Shown here: positions 35,427-44,276 of the stretch, one piece after another
Layout: each line of letters starts with the position of its first letter
Position numbering within the stretch: position 1 is the stretch's first letter
Assembly (NCBI RefSeq): GCF_000800015.1
Contig: NZ_JUGR01000003.1
Span: 248,001-312,000, forward strand
Length of the DNA stretch: 64,000 bases
Reading direction: 5' to 3'
From: Terriglobus sp. TAA 43
GTDB lineage: Bacteria > Acidobacteriota > Terriglobia > Terriglobales > Acidobacteriaceae
Notes under the pieces: model-generated
The model's database searches: none
Told to the model about the DNA's origin: nothing
Seen by the model: the letters and a program-made list of their open reading frames with translations, nothing else
Made by a program: the position numbers and the translations under genes

Positions 35427-36169
35427 CGCCGCCTCTTCGCAAGGTAGAGCGGAGCGGCATGCACCGTTTGCTTCCGTCTCGTTATAGCGAAACAGGAACG
35501 GTTCTCGATGATCTCGCTGAGGACGAAGAGATGCTTGAGAAATTGATTCGTCTGGACGGGGCAACGAATGATCGTATTCAGGGTGAACAATTTGGACTCC
35601 CGGGTATCAGCACGTATGAACTGATCTATGGCATAGCCAACGCTCACATTGTTCGCGCAGCTTTTCTTCACCCCAGCCCAACGGGAGCGCGTTTCAGTGG
35701 TCCAACTCGGGGTGCGTGGTATGCCGGTGACAAATTGGAAACATCCTTCGCTGAAGTCAGCTATCACAAGGCCAAACGACTCGCCGACATCATTGTTCCC
35801 GAATCCGTAGCTGGCGTCCCAGAATCCGAATCATCGACCTACGACGACTGGCTCGCGGACTTTCACGGCGAGTTCCATTCGTTAGAACCCGCGACGAACT
35901 ATGCCACTTGCCTGGTACCGGAACCTGTTCCTGCATGCTATGCGGAGCCACAGAAGCTCGCTCAAGCACTAATGAAGGAGAAATCCAACGGGATCCTCTA
36001 TCCCAGCGTGAGAAAAAAAGGTGGCCGTTGCCTAGTATGCTTCCGGCCAGCTTTGGTCTATCGTCCTCGCCGCGACAAACGATACCTCCTCTCCCTTTAT
36101 TGGGATAGGAATCGATACCGGCAAGAAATTCACGAAGTCCCCCTAAAACAATCTCGAAATCGCCCCTGA
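35423..36169 (+). CDS. RES-domain toxin
   Basis: This 248-residue protein contains the RES domain named after its conserved Arg, Glu and Ser: GARFSGPTRGAWYAGD (R90, Y100), TSFAEVSYHK (E111) and GILYPSVRKKGGRCLVCFRP (S195). RES toxins of the MbcT and ParT families consume NAD or modify metabolic enzymes. The domain is complete, but the protein has an extra N-terminal stretch of about 75 residues compared with short RES toxins. It starts at GTG 35423, overlapping the antitoxin gene. Together they form a type II toxin-antitoxin module. Confidence 0.85.
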   Translation: MTPPLRKVERSGMHRLLPSRYSETGTVLDDLAEDEEMLEKLIRLDGATNDRIQGEQFGLPGISTYELIYGIANAHIVRAAFLHPSPTGARFSGPTRGAWYAGDKLETSFAEVSYHKAKRLADIIVPESVAGVPESESSTYDDWLADFHGEFHSLEPATNYATCLVPEPVPACYAEPQKLAQALMKEKSNGILYPSVRKKGGRCLVCFRPALVYRPRRDKRYLLSLYWDRNRYRQEIHEVPLKQSRNRP

Positions 36170-36402
36170 GTTTGGCCAAGCTCGTTTCTACTCGCTGCCC
36201 GTCATCATGTTTCCGTGAGAGGATGAAGGCGTTCTCGCATCGCAGGCTGGGCTCGCTACCACTGTTTGACGGACATTTATCCGTCGCGGATCACGACTTT
36301 AGGAAAGTCTTAGCCGAATCGGCAACACACGCCTGATGTGGTCTTATAGAGGCGTTTGTTCGATTCTCTTCGCCACTCAACCTCGAGTTTGTCGCTACCC
36401 TA

Positions 36403-37911
36403 TTACGGCATGCAAGCAAAGTTCGATGCGGCATCTATGCTTCCGTGGCCTTTGTATTTCGCGATCAGCGGATAAACGCAGAGGGGCCGAGTTCGATCGA
36501 CTTGCCCGTTCGTTTGGTGAGAAGAGAGAACTTCTGACGGAACCTTTCCTTTCTCGACCCAAAGCTCCATCAATTCAATCTTGTCGAAACGATCCGGCCC
36601 CTCTCCCCCGGAACAGTGAGCCATACCGGGCGCCATAAACAACCTGGCCCAGTCCTGATGTTTGCCGTCATCTCCATTTGCGGCCAGCGTCGCTTGATAG
36701 AACTCGACCGTCGACATAGGGGCCACTTGCTGGTCCGCCCAGCCGTGATACAGCAGGAGTTTGCCGTTACGTTTCGCGAACGCGCGCAGATCAGGGTCCA
36801 ATGCGTCTATCCCTTTGTTGGCCATGTTTGCTTTTGCTGCATCACGTGTGAGATTGAAGCTCTTCCAATCCCACGACGGGTCCTGGTAGACCACATACCG
36901 AAACTGGTCCCAAAACAATTCCGCAGGTTCTTTGCCATCTGACAACCGTGACCATCGCATTTCCGTTCCAGGTTCGAGGCGTGGAAAGTAGATTGCACCC
37001 TTTCTATCCTTAACGGGACTGATCATGATCTCGGCACTGTGAACCTGCTTTGCAGTCAAGCAATCAAGACGATCCTCACCCTTGCATTCGAGCTTCTTGA
37101 AATCCACTTTGCATGTCTCGGGACTCTCGATGAGCCCGTCCTTCAAGCCGTCATTCGTATCGCAGGCGTTCAGCACGGCTTGATGTAGCATGGCGTATTT
37201 GGTCGCCGGGATGTATGCCTGTGGATCCTTGAACGTCTCATTGGCAATCCAAAGTGCCCAAGCATTGCGGCGCATATCCGCAGGATCACCTGCGATGATG
37301 CCATCAAATTCCTCCGGGTAGCGCGCTGCCTGAATAAGTCCTTCGCGACCACCACCGGAACACCCGTTCCAATACGAATACTTTGGAGCCTCGCCATAAA
37401 AGGCACGCACTAGCGACTTTGCGACCACCGTCATTTCGTGTTCTGAGCGATATGCAAAGTCGATGAACTTTTGAGGATGACCCAACAAGAACTGCGCACT
37501 TGAACCTCGATGCCCATCGTCTGTCGCGCTCACAGCGTACCCACGTCGAATACCTTCCGCAAGCGCGTCATACGCAATTGATCCGCCCCACCCGCCGGAG
37601 CCAACCGCCATGAACTTTCCGTTCCAGCCGACGATTGGCAACCAGACCTCAACCCCGATGTCCGAGTCAGCAGTGGGATGAAGCGATGCAATCACTCGAC
37701 AGAACGCTGGCAACGTCGTTGCTGCAGCCGCATGAAGTTCCGGGAGAGTGGATCCCGCTGGAACGAGTTTCGCGGTTGAAATTCTGGTTGTGGACGAACC
37801 TGTGGTCGACAGCGCCTCGCAGGACTGTCCCCGCGCGCCGCCGGCCGTCGCGATTACTGCCACAACAAACGCAATCCAAACTCTCGTCATAGTCATTGCA
37901 CCGTTCATCAT
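36403..37911 (-). CDS. Tannase/feruloyl esterase-family protein
   Basis: This secreted alpha/beta-hydrolase of about 502 residues would cleave ester bonds of gallate- or ferulate-containing plant compounds. The signal peptide is RVWIAFVVAVIATAGGARGQ. Family signatures include FCRVIASLHPTADSDI, GNGKFMAVGSGGWGG-like WNGKFMAVGSGGWGGS, the nucleophile region SYWNGCSGGGREGLIQAARY (Ser in GCSGG), GIIAGDPADMR and a late LYHGWADQQVAP followed by the His region GMAHCSGGEGPDRFD. Start is uncertain because several ATGs (37911, 37908, 37896, 37890) stand close together without a clear ribosome-binding site. It has no co-transcribed neighbour. Confidence 0.82.
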   Translation of the reverse strand: MMNGAMTMTRVWIAFVVAVIATAGGARGQSCEALSTTGSSTTRISTAKLVPAGSTLPELHAAAATTLPAFCRVIASLHPTADSDIGVEVWLPIVGWNGKFMAVGSGGWGGSIAYDALAEGIRRGYAVSATDDGHRGSSAQFLLGHPQKFIDFAYRSEHEMTVVAKSLVRAFYGEAPKYSYWNGCSGGGREGLIQAARYPEEFDGIIAGDPADMRRNAWALWIANETFKDPQAYIPATKYAMLHQAVLNACDTNDGLKDGLIESPETCKVDFKKLECKGEDRLDCLTAKQVHSAEIMISPVKDRKGAIYFPRLEPGTEMRWSRLSDGKEPAELFWDQFRYVVYQDPSWDWKSFNLTRDAAKANMANKGIDALDPDLRAFAKRNGKLLLYHGWADQQVAPMSTVEFYQATLAANGDDGKHQDWARLFMAPGMAHCSGGEGPDRFDKIELMELWVEKGKVPSEVLSSHQTNGQVDRTRPLCVYPLIAKYKGHGSIDAASNFACMP

Positions 37912-37997
37912 ATGCGCGAACGATCTCGGTCTTACTCTCACAGGGCTCCACAGGTGGGATAGGAACCCGGAAAACGATTTTGTAAACTCGAGGTCTC

Positions 37998-38390
37998 ATG
38001 AGGCCTCCAGCGTCCTTGTTTTCGACGACAACCGTAACCGTTGCCAGGGACTGACAGAGTTGCTTACACGTCAAGGCTTTGAAATTTACACGGAATTCGG
38101 CGGAACGGAAGGCATTGCTTGCGCACGGTCTATTCACCCGGACGCCCTGCTGCTGGATCTCCATATGCTGAACATGGACGGAGTCGAAGTCACAGCGGTA
38201 CTCCGTAAGATCCATCCATGGAGACGGTCGCAATCATTCTTCTCACCGTGGAGAGCGCCCCGTTTCCACGCGCAGCTCCGATGCTTACGTCACGTACCCA
38301 ATTGAGACAACGACGCTCACGTTGGTGCTGCTGGGTTGCATCGAGAGGCGGAAACAGCAACCACAGGGCTGCTGTCCTCAAGCCCTGCGA
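37998..38390 (+). pseudogene. Frameshifted response-regulator receiver remnant
   Basis: Fragments of one receiver domain appear in three successive frames. VLVFDDNRNRCQGLTEL and PDALLLDLHMLNMDGVEVT (with the acidic pair and the phospho-acceptor Asp) lie in the first, from about 38012. TVAIILLTVES, matching the Thr strand, lies in the second near 38220. SDAYVTYPIETTTLTLVL, matching the late Lys-Pro region, lies in the third near 38280. There is no good start codon in the first frame. The change of frame at both points and the missing Lys suggest a decayed gene. Its 5' end is close to the start of the divergent esterase gene. Confidence 0.6.
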
Positions 38391-38532
38391 ATCTCACGCT
38401 CGTGCTGTTCGGACCCGGAGTCGTGTTCTCTGCGTTCGCCTAGCTATGTGGTCCGAACCGGTAATCCGTCTCGCCTCAACAAAGCGGGCCGCAAGAGAAC
38501 ACGCTGGCGGTCCACTCGGGTAAAGTAAAAGT

Positions 38533-39306
38533 GTGCGAGTTGCCATCGTCACCGGAGCGGCGCAAGGAATAGGGCGCAGGACTTCCGAGTTTCTAGCGCA
38601 GTCTGGTTATGCCCTTTTGCTGCTCGATCTGCAGCCCTGCGAAGGCCTGCTAGCCGCACTGCGCGCGGCGGGCTCTGAGGTTGAAGCACTCGTCGGTGAC
38701 ATAACCGACGAAGCGTTCATCGCATCGGCCGTCTCGGTTGTTATGGAACGTTGGGGCAGGGTCGACGTCCTCGTCAACAATGCAGGTATTAGCTTCATCG
38801 CTCCTGCTGAGACGATTGAAGCCTCTGCCTTTCGACGCGTGCTTGAGGTAAATCTCGTCGCACCTTTTCTTCTCTCGCGTGCCTTCGGCTCCATCATGCT
38901 CGAGCAGCGAGAAGGCAGTATTGTCAATGTTGCATCCATCGCCGGTTTGGTCGGTATCAGCGACCGCACCGCCTATAACGCTTCGAAGCACGGCCTGATC
39001 GGGCTGACGCGTACTCTTGCTGCAGAATGGGGAGGTCGCGGCATTCGAGTCAACGCTGTGTGCCCTGGCTGGGTGAAAACAGAGATGGATGTTGCAGACC
39101 AAGCCGGCGGTGGCTATACGGACGACGACATCACAGGCCGCGTCCCCATGGGTCGTTTCGCCAGCCCGGACGACATCGCTCGCACCATCCTTTTCCTTGG
39201 CGACCCGGCACAAAGCGGCTTCATCAACGGTCAGGCGTTGGCAATTGATGGTGGCTGGACTGCCGACGGAAGCTGGCAGAGCCTGCGCATCAGTAAGCGT
39301 TCCTAA
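38533..39306 (+). CDS. SDR-family oxidoreductase
   Basis: This short-chain dehydrogenase/reductase of 257 residues has the cofactor motif TGAAQGIG (8-15), NNAGISF, catalytic Ser in NVASIAGLVG and Y-x3-K in TAYNASKHG, then CPGWVKTEM and a C-terminal GQALAIDGGWT. The classical FabG-like layout is complete. It starts with GTG at 38533. Such enzymes use NAD(P)H on many alcohols and ketones; the substrate cannot be told from sequence. It stands alone between two decayed regions, followed by a small hairpin. Confidence 0.88.
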   Translation: MRVAIVTGAAQGIGRRTSEFLAQSGYALLLLDLQPCEGLLAALRAAGSEVEALVGDITDEAFIASAVSVVMERWGRVDVLVNNAGISFIAPAETIEASAFRRVLEVNLVAPFLLSRAFGSIMLEQREGSIVNVASIAGLVGISDRTAYNASKHGLIGLTRTLAAEWGGRGIRVNAVCPGWVKTEMDVADQAGGGYTDDDITGRVPMGRFASPDDIARTILFLGDPAQSGFINGQALAIDGGWTADGSWQSLRISKRS

Positions 39307-39327
39307 GCTCGGACCGCCTACTGGTAG

Positions 39328-39344
39328 CTCGCGAGGGGCGCGAG
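39328..39344. terminator. Weak hairpin after the SDR gene
   Basis: CTCGCG (39328-39333) and CGCGAG (39339-39344) form a six-base-pair stem with a five-base loop, 22 bases after the SDR stop. No T run follows, so terminator function is uncertain. Confidence 0.35.
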
Positions 39345-39448
39345 AGAGCATCATCCTTTAACAAACGCCAACACGATTGGCCAACAACGCCGTCATCAAG
39401 TTGCCCAAGAAGACAGCCAGCACAGCCCGCCACACCGTCCGAAAGCGC

Positions 39449-40135
39449 TCAGTCGTAACGCAGAGCTACCATGGGATCGATGGATGCGGCGCGACGTGAC
39501 GGAATCCATGCCGAAAGTAAGGTGATGATGGCGATGCCCAACGTTGCCGCAATAAACACGATTGGATCGGACGGGCTCATCTGATAGAGCTGAGACCGTA
39601 ACAGTCGTGTCGCCACCAGCGTGGCAGGCAGGCCTATCGCCAGGCCAATCACCAACAGAGATAACGATTCACGTAGTACCAACCACTGCACACCGCCATT
39701 TCTGGCGCCCAGGGCCATACTAATGCCAATCTCGTTAGTGCGGCGAGCCACGCTGAAGCTCATCACATCATAAAGACCGATCGCAGAGCAATACGGCAAG
39801 CATTGCAAAGGTGTAAGTCAGGCGAGAGATGAGTGTCTCGCTGCTGGTGAACGAATTCAGGTGTTCCTGCATGGTGTAGACGTTCAGGATAGGCAGGTTA
39901 GGGTCGATTGAGTGCGATGCGCCGCGTACGGCCTGCGTGGTCATTGCCGGATCACCCGCAGTGCGGACGAGGATTGTGGCGGCAAAACTATCCCGTGTCC
40001 CCTGTCCTCTGTGAGCTGGGCCACGGGAAGGTAAATCATCGGTTCGGTCATTGTACCGCGAAGTTCAAAGGTGCGCGTATCGCGAGCAATGCCAATGATG
40101 TTCCATGAGCTATTTGTGGTATCGAGTTTGAACAA
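39449..40135 (-). pseudogene. ABC transporter permease remnant (MacB/FtsX type), truncated and frameshifted
   Basis: The C-terminal third of a MacB-like permease is spread over three frames on the minus strand. The first piece (from 40135) has the periplasmic-core segment WNIIGIARDTRTFELRG and PMIYLPVAQLTED. The second, from about 39975, has DSFAATILVRTAGDPAMT and LISRLTYTFAMLAVLL. The third, from about 39800, has SAIGLYDVMSFSVARRTNE, GISMALGARNG and AWIPSRRAASIDPMVALRYD, the typical FtsX ending. The N-terminal half is missing. Long permeases of this type are very numerous in Acidobacteria. Confidence 0.75.
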
Positions 40136-40138
40136 TGC

Positions 40139-40510
40139 TTAAGCTGTCAGTGTCGATGAAGCGGGATTTTGACCAGTGATCAGTCGGCCATCGGCGATTG
40201 TGAAGGGCTCCCAGTTCTTCTTCTTTTCGAAGATCGCACCAAGCCTTAGCAACTCATCTTCGGCGAGGAATGCGACGACCTTGGTCAGCTGAACCTCTTC
40301 CTCCTCGCCGTTCGTGAAACCAGTCACCTGTTTACCTTTCACTAAGGGTTCGCCCTTGTACTTCACATGACGCAACACACCCGAAGATTGGCAAGCCAAC
40401 GCGATAGGCTTCCCGGAATCGTAGAACGATTCAAGAAGGGCGATCGAGACCGGATCTCCGCCAGATCCCACATCGGCCCGTGCCCTTCCGTGTAGAGGCC
40501 GTGTCGAAAT
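40139..40510 (-). pseudogene. DJ-1/PfpI-type glutamine amidotransferase-like remnant
   Basis: A fragment of about 120 residues matches the C-terminal half of a DJ-1/PfpI protein (YDSGKPIALACQSSGVLRH, KGEPLVKGKQVTGFTNGEE, VVAFLAEDELLRLGAIF, DGRLITGQNPASS). The preceding piece EGHGPMWDLAE lies in another frame, joined near 40465. The N-terminal half is absent. It abuts the ABC permease remnant, consistent with a deletion that fused two broken genes. Confidence 0.7.
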
Positions 40511-40939
40511 CCTCTGCTCGTACTTTGGAAGTGCTTTACCGTATTTGCGAAGGAGAGCGGCGAAGCGGAACGGAAAGGGCCAAGCGCAACGAAGGTCTGC
40601 ACGAGCCGAAGGTGCGGAAGATTGGGGACACCCTTACGCCGCGCCAAGGAGGAGTCCTCAGCAAAGCTTGGTTTCCTTGTCTGCGCGTGGGACGCGCGCT
40701 CCAACTAAGGGAGGGCGTTGCGGCAAGTAACGTCCGGCTGATGTGGGTGGCAAAACACACACGAAGCGCCGGAGACAGAGAGGTATTCCTCCCACCAAGC
40801 CAGCTCAGTCCTCAACCGCCGGATACGCGGGTCCTTGACACGAACAGGTATCGAGCCGGTTGGATTCCGACAAGTCCGCGAGTGTGCTTTCCGCCTACTC
40901 CTGGGATTCAAGGGAAAACTGCCAGGCGCGCTCTGCTCA
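40511..40939. other. Non-coding or decayed stretch, no gene recognised
   Basis: Several overlapping frames cross these 430 bases on both strands, the longest on plus from 40480 to 41187, but none shows a domain, a signal peptide or a ribosome-binding site. The base composition resembles the neighbouring coding DNA, so this is probably decayed coding sequence. Confidence 0.4.
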
Positions 40940-41326
40940 TTAGCACAACGTTGCATTGGGGTTATGGAATGTGTCTGCATTGTCTGCATCGTTTCGGTCG
41001 ATGCATGCGAAGTCCTTCTCGATGGCGATATGTAACGTCGCTCCACCAAACAGAACCTGTTCCGCGTACAGTCCGACTGCTGCATCGCTCACTGCCCAGG
41101 ACCGTATCACCTCGCTCGGCACGGCGACGCGAATGGACGCTCCTCTCAAGCCTGCCGAGATCGCCTCATAAGACGGGCGATGCTTGATCGAGTAGCAGAA
41201 ACGGTCGGCGGAACTGTCGAAAGCGAAGGACGTAAACGCGGAGATTTCTCCCTCGTCTGCCAGTTTGGCGACCTCTGTCCGAAGAAGTCGGAATCGGATC
41301 GAATTGTCCTTGATGCGCAACTTCAA
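40940..41326 (-). CDS. Small conserved protein, paralogue of the one at 58981 (DUF7009-like)
   Basis: This 128-residue protein starts MKLRIKDNSIRFRLLRTEV and ends with an acidic, Cys-containing block EKDFACIDRNDADNADTF followed by NPNATLC. The protein at 58981 has the same beginning and ending (EKDFACLDRSDEDNSDTF). I believe it is the family called DUF7009, from memory. Its function is unknown. No signal peptide or membrane segment is present, so it is cytoplasmic. It is the last gene of the nitrate assimilation operon, 12 bases after the porin gene. Its paralogue is in the formate dehydrogenase operon, so a role linked to molybdenum enzymes is a reasonable inference. Confidence 0.75.
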   Translation of the reverse strand: MKLRIKDNSIRFRLLRTEVAKLADEGEISAFTSFAFDSSADRFCYSIKHRPSYEAISAGLRGASIRVAVPSEVIRSWAVSDAAVGLYAEQVLFGGATLHIAIEKDFACIDRNDADNADTFHNPNATLC

Positions 41327-41338
41327 GCGGCACGCTCC

Positions 41339-42787
41339 TTAAAGATGTTTTTGGAACCTATAGTTCAATTCCAGATAGCCATAGTTCGAGTCACGCATAC
41401 GCGGATACGTTCCCGCAATAACCGTCTTTCCATACGCATGTGCATAGTAGGCAGCGAGTGAAACACGAGGCGTCACTGCATAATCTGTGCTGATGTCGAA
41501 GAGAGACGAAAAGCTGTTGTGTCCATTCGATGGGCGCCCTGTGTATCCAAAGACTTTGGAATCAAAGGCACCTCCGCCCTGATACCAGAGGTCCTGGTTC
41601 GACGTGAGCTGCAGGAAATGGAGATCACTTCGGATCTCCACCTTCTTCCCCGGAGTGTCGACCATCTGCATGAAGCTGTCGGTGGAATTCATCAGGTTAT
41701 AGAACGGATCGCGTGCATACACTCGCGGCGTTGGGAGGATCTGAAAGAACGTGTTGTGTTTCCCATCGTTGGGATTGTTGTCGCCAGTCGAGCGGAAATA
41801 GCCTCCACGCACCCACGGCATGGATGACACGGTACTTAGTTTCAGACCACCTTCGATCGCAACAGCGCCGGCAGAGTGATCCAATAATCCCCAATGGCCA
41901 CTCTGCCCTGCGCCCCACACCACGAAATCCAGAGCCGCTCTCCCCACGGGGATCGCAGCAACAAGATCCCCACCATAGGTCCCGATGCGAATGTTTGAAT
42001 GATCCAAAGCTCTTGCTGCCGCGGAGCGGTTATCTGTCTTGGCAATCCCGGTGCGTCCGTCGTGATAGCCGAGGCCAAAGCCACGGAGTATTGCATGCTG
42101 TCCGACTGAGTGAGAGTACGACGCATACTGAATATCAACGTTAAGTTCGGGATTGGCGTTCATATTGAAGACACCTTGGGTGACGCGGCCAGCCATAGCC
42201 GTCATATCCCACCCTTTGTTTCCGACCTTCACATCGATACCGTCGAAGGATCTCTGGCCGTTCGAAAATCCAAAATTGCCAACAAGACGTTGTGCGACGC
42301 GATTGGTTTGTAGCCATCGAACGGATGTATCCTTCGGCGTTCCCTCCTGTCCGTCGAAGAACTCAAAACGACCAACACGGACGGAATCGAAGTCATTGTG
42401 AAAGTGATAGCGAAGGTAGCCCTGCCGAAACGATGCCGCAGCCGGGTAGGCATTGTTACTGTTCGCGGCGTAATACGTGCCACCAAGTCCAAGCTGTCCT
42501 TGTGCCGCCACGGAAGAGACAGCATCGGTGGGAAGAGCCAACTCTGCACTTTGTCCAAGGTCCAACATGTAATCCAGGTTATGTATTCGCTGCGTCAGGG
42601 AAAGACGCAGCAACGAGTCTTGATGCCCATAGACTTCGCTCGTTGGCGTCGCAGAAAACCATTGGGTTGCGTTCGTCCTTTGGCGAATCGAGACGGAGAC
42701 AGTTGGGTCCCCTGTTGCCGGGGAGGACGTTTGAGCAGACAACAAGGGAGCGGAACTCGCAAGCGCGAGCACGAAGAGTGATTTCAC
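41339..42787 (-). CDS. Outer-membrane porin (alginate-export-like beta barrel)
   Basis: This 482-residue outer-membrane protein has a signal peptide (KSLFVLALASSAPLLSAQ) and a long series of amphipathic beta strands, ending in ELNYRFQKHL. Segments such as FRQGYLRYHFHNDFDSVRVG, GRFEFFDGQEG and FGYTGRPSNGHNSFSSLFDI are typical of the alginate-export-like barrel family of large substrate channels. I chose the GTG at 42787 because a good AGGAGA site stands seven bases upstream; the longer frame from 42862 crosses it. It lies between narK and the small conserved protein in the nitrate operon and may allow nitrate or nitrite through the outer membrane, which is an inference from position. Confidence 0.75.
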   Translation of the reverse strand: MKSLFVLALASSAPLLSAQTSSPATGDPTVSVSIRQRTNATQWFSATPTSEVYGHQDSLLRLSLTQRIHNLDYMLDLGQSAELALPTDAVSSVAAQGQLGLGGTYYAANSNNAYPAAASFRQGYLRYHFHNDFDSVRVGRFEFFDGQEGTPKDTSVRWLQTNRVAQRLVGNFGFSNGQRSFDGIDVKVGNKGWDMTAMAGRVTQGVFNMNANPELNVDIQYASYSHSVGQHAILRGFGLGYHDGRTGIAKTDNRSAAARALDHSNIRIGTYGGDLVAAIPVGRAALDFVVWGAGQSGHWGLLDHSAGAVAIEGGLKLSTVSSMPWVRGGYFRSTGDNNPNDGKHNTFFQILPTPRVYARDPFYNLMNSTDSFMQMVDTPGKKVEIRSDLHFLQLTSNQDLWYQGGGAFDSKVFGYTGRPSNGHNSFSSLFDISTDYAVTPRVSLAAYYAHAYGKTVIAGTYPRMRDSNYGYLELNYRFQKHL

Positions 42788-42887
42788 GTTAGTCTCCTGT
42801 TGATCCATGCGCTGACCCGACCGGGGCCACGCGCAGCTTAAGGCTTCGGGATACAAGCCCATTGTGGAGGAGCGAGTCTTCGCAGTT

Positions 42888-44147
42888 TCAGACCGCGATC
42901 GCGGGACTTACGGGAACAATCACCTCAGAGCTGTCAGGTGCAGGAGACATCGCTCTTCCGCCCTTTCCAACCCATGTTCGTGTCCAACGTCGGGCAACGA
43001 GCCGCATCACGACCAACACCGCGATTGCGAACACTGCATAGATAGCAAAGCCTGCTGAGAAGGAACCGGTCTTTTGCTTCGAGATGCCAAGTACATTGGG
43101 CAGGATGCTTCCCCCAAGTGCGCCGATCTCACCAATCATGCCGCCCGCAATCGCCGTCGTGAGTGGCCACCGCAACGGAACGAGCTGAAAGGTCGCGCCG
43201 TTACCAGCACCCAACGCCGCAAAGCACAACATGAAGAGAAGTGTTGTCGCGGCCAACGATGGGGATGTCGTAAGACCAAAGATGCCCGCGATGGCTACGA
43301 GAAAGACAACGGAGAGCGTCGTAATCCCGCCGATCTTATCGGACAACCAACCGCCCAACACACGTGTCGCGCTTCCCAGCAGCGTTGCCATCATGGTCAA
43401 CGTGCCAGCCTCCGTTTTTGCCATGTGGAACTGCGACACAAACAACGAGGGCAGGAATGTTGCGAGTCCCAGGAAGCCGCCAAACGTGATGATGTAGATC
43501 AGGTTGAAGTACCAGCCATCGGCCTCCACAAGACACTTGAGGTGCTGCCCTAGAGTCTGGTGCTCTTTGTCAGGTGGTTCCTTCGCAAAGATGATCATGG
43601 TTAACAGAGGCAAGAGCATGAAGAGCGCAGCGACGCCGTATACGTTCGACCATCCGTAGACCTTCGCGAGACGCGGTGCGAAGAAGGCAGCAAGCGCTGT
43701 TCCGCTATTCCCTGCTCCCGCAATCCCCATCGCGAGGCCCTTGTATTCTTTCGGAAACCATCCTGCTCCAAGTGATAGTGCGACACCGAAGCTAGCGCCT
43801 GCGGTTCCCAACAAGACGCCCATCGCGAGGACGTTTGAAAATGTATGGACAAAAAAGAAGCCATACATCAACGCCGCAATGATGGTGAGCATCTCGATGA
43901 TGGCCGCACTTTTACGTCCGATGTACTGACCAAGCACACCCAACGGGAAGCGCATCAATGCCCCTGCCATGGTGGGTATGGAAACCATCAACCCTGTCTG
44001 TGCAGGGGAAAGATGAAACTGCTCGGTAATGAATGGCCCCATGGCACCATTGAGGACCCAGACAGCAAAGCTGAAGTCAAAGTACAGGAACGCTGCGAAG
44101 AGAGTTGGTGGATGTCCGGAACGTAAGAACGCCTTTGCGCTGGCCAT
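42888..44147 (-). CDS. narK: NarK-type nitrate/nitrite transporter
   Basis: This MFS permease of 419 residues has about twelve helices and carries the nitrate/nitrite signature: FSFAVWVLNGAMGPFI in helix 1, GTAGASFGVALSLGAGWFP, GIAGAGNSGTALAAFFAPR with the Gly-rich nitrate-signature motif, and GAGNGATFQLVPLRWP for the second nitrate signature. It imports nitrate, or exchanges it for nitrite, across the inner membrane. The gene follows the nitrate reductase gene by 129 bases and precedes the porin gene by 100 bases in the same operon, so its role in assimilation is well supported. Confidence 0.92.
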   Translation of the reverse strand: MASAKAFLRSGHPPTLFAAFLYFDFSFAVWVLNGAMGPFITEQFHLSPAQTGLMVSIPTMAGALMRFPLGVLGQYIGRKSAAIIEMLTIIAALMYGFFFVHTFSNVLAMGVLLGTAGASFGVALSLGAGWFPKEYKGLAMGIAGAGNSGTALAAFFAPRLAKVYGWSNVYGVAALFMLLPLLTMIIFAKEPPDKEHQTLGQHLKCLVEADGWYFNLIYIITFGGFLGLATFLPSLFVSQFHMAKTEAGTLTMMATLLGSATRVLGGWLSDKIGGITTLSVVFLVAIAGIFGLTTSPSLAATTLLFMLCFAALGAGNGATFQLVPLRWPLTTAIAGGMIGEIGALGGSILPNVLGISKQKTGSFSAGFAIYAVFAIAVLVVMRLVARRWTRTWVGKGGRAMSPAPDSSEVIVPVSPAIAV

Positions 44148-44276
44148 GATGTGGCTCCTAAAGTCGAAGTGAGTTTGGTTTGGAAACTACGCTTACGGCT
44201 TGTGCTGCGGAGCGAACGTCATGGTTCGACTCGTTACTGCGGGTGAAGCTCTCACGGCGGCCATGGCCGCGAGAAG

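Noticed and set aside
40480-41187. A 235-codon open frame on the plus strand
   Set aside because: It crosses the DJ-1 remnant and the small conserved protein on the opposite strand. It has no domain, signal or ribosome-binding site.
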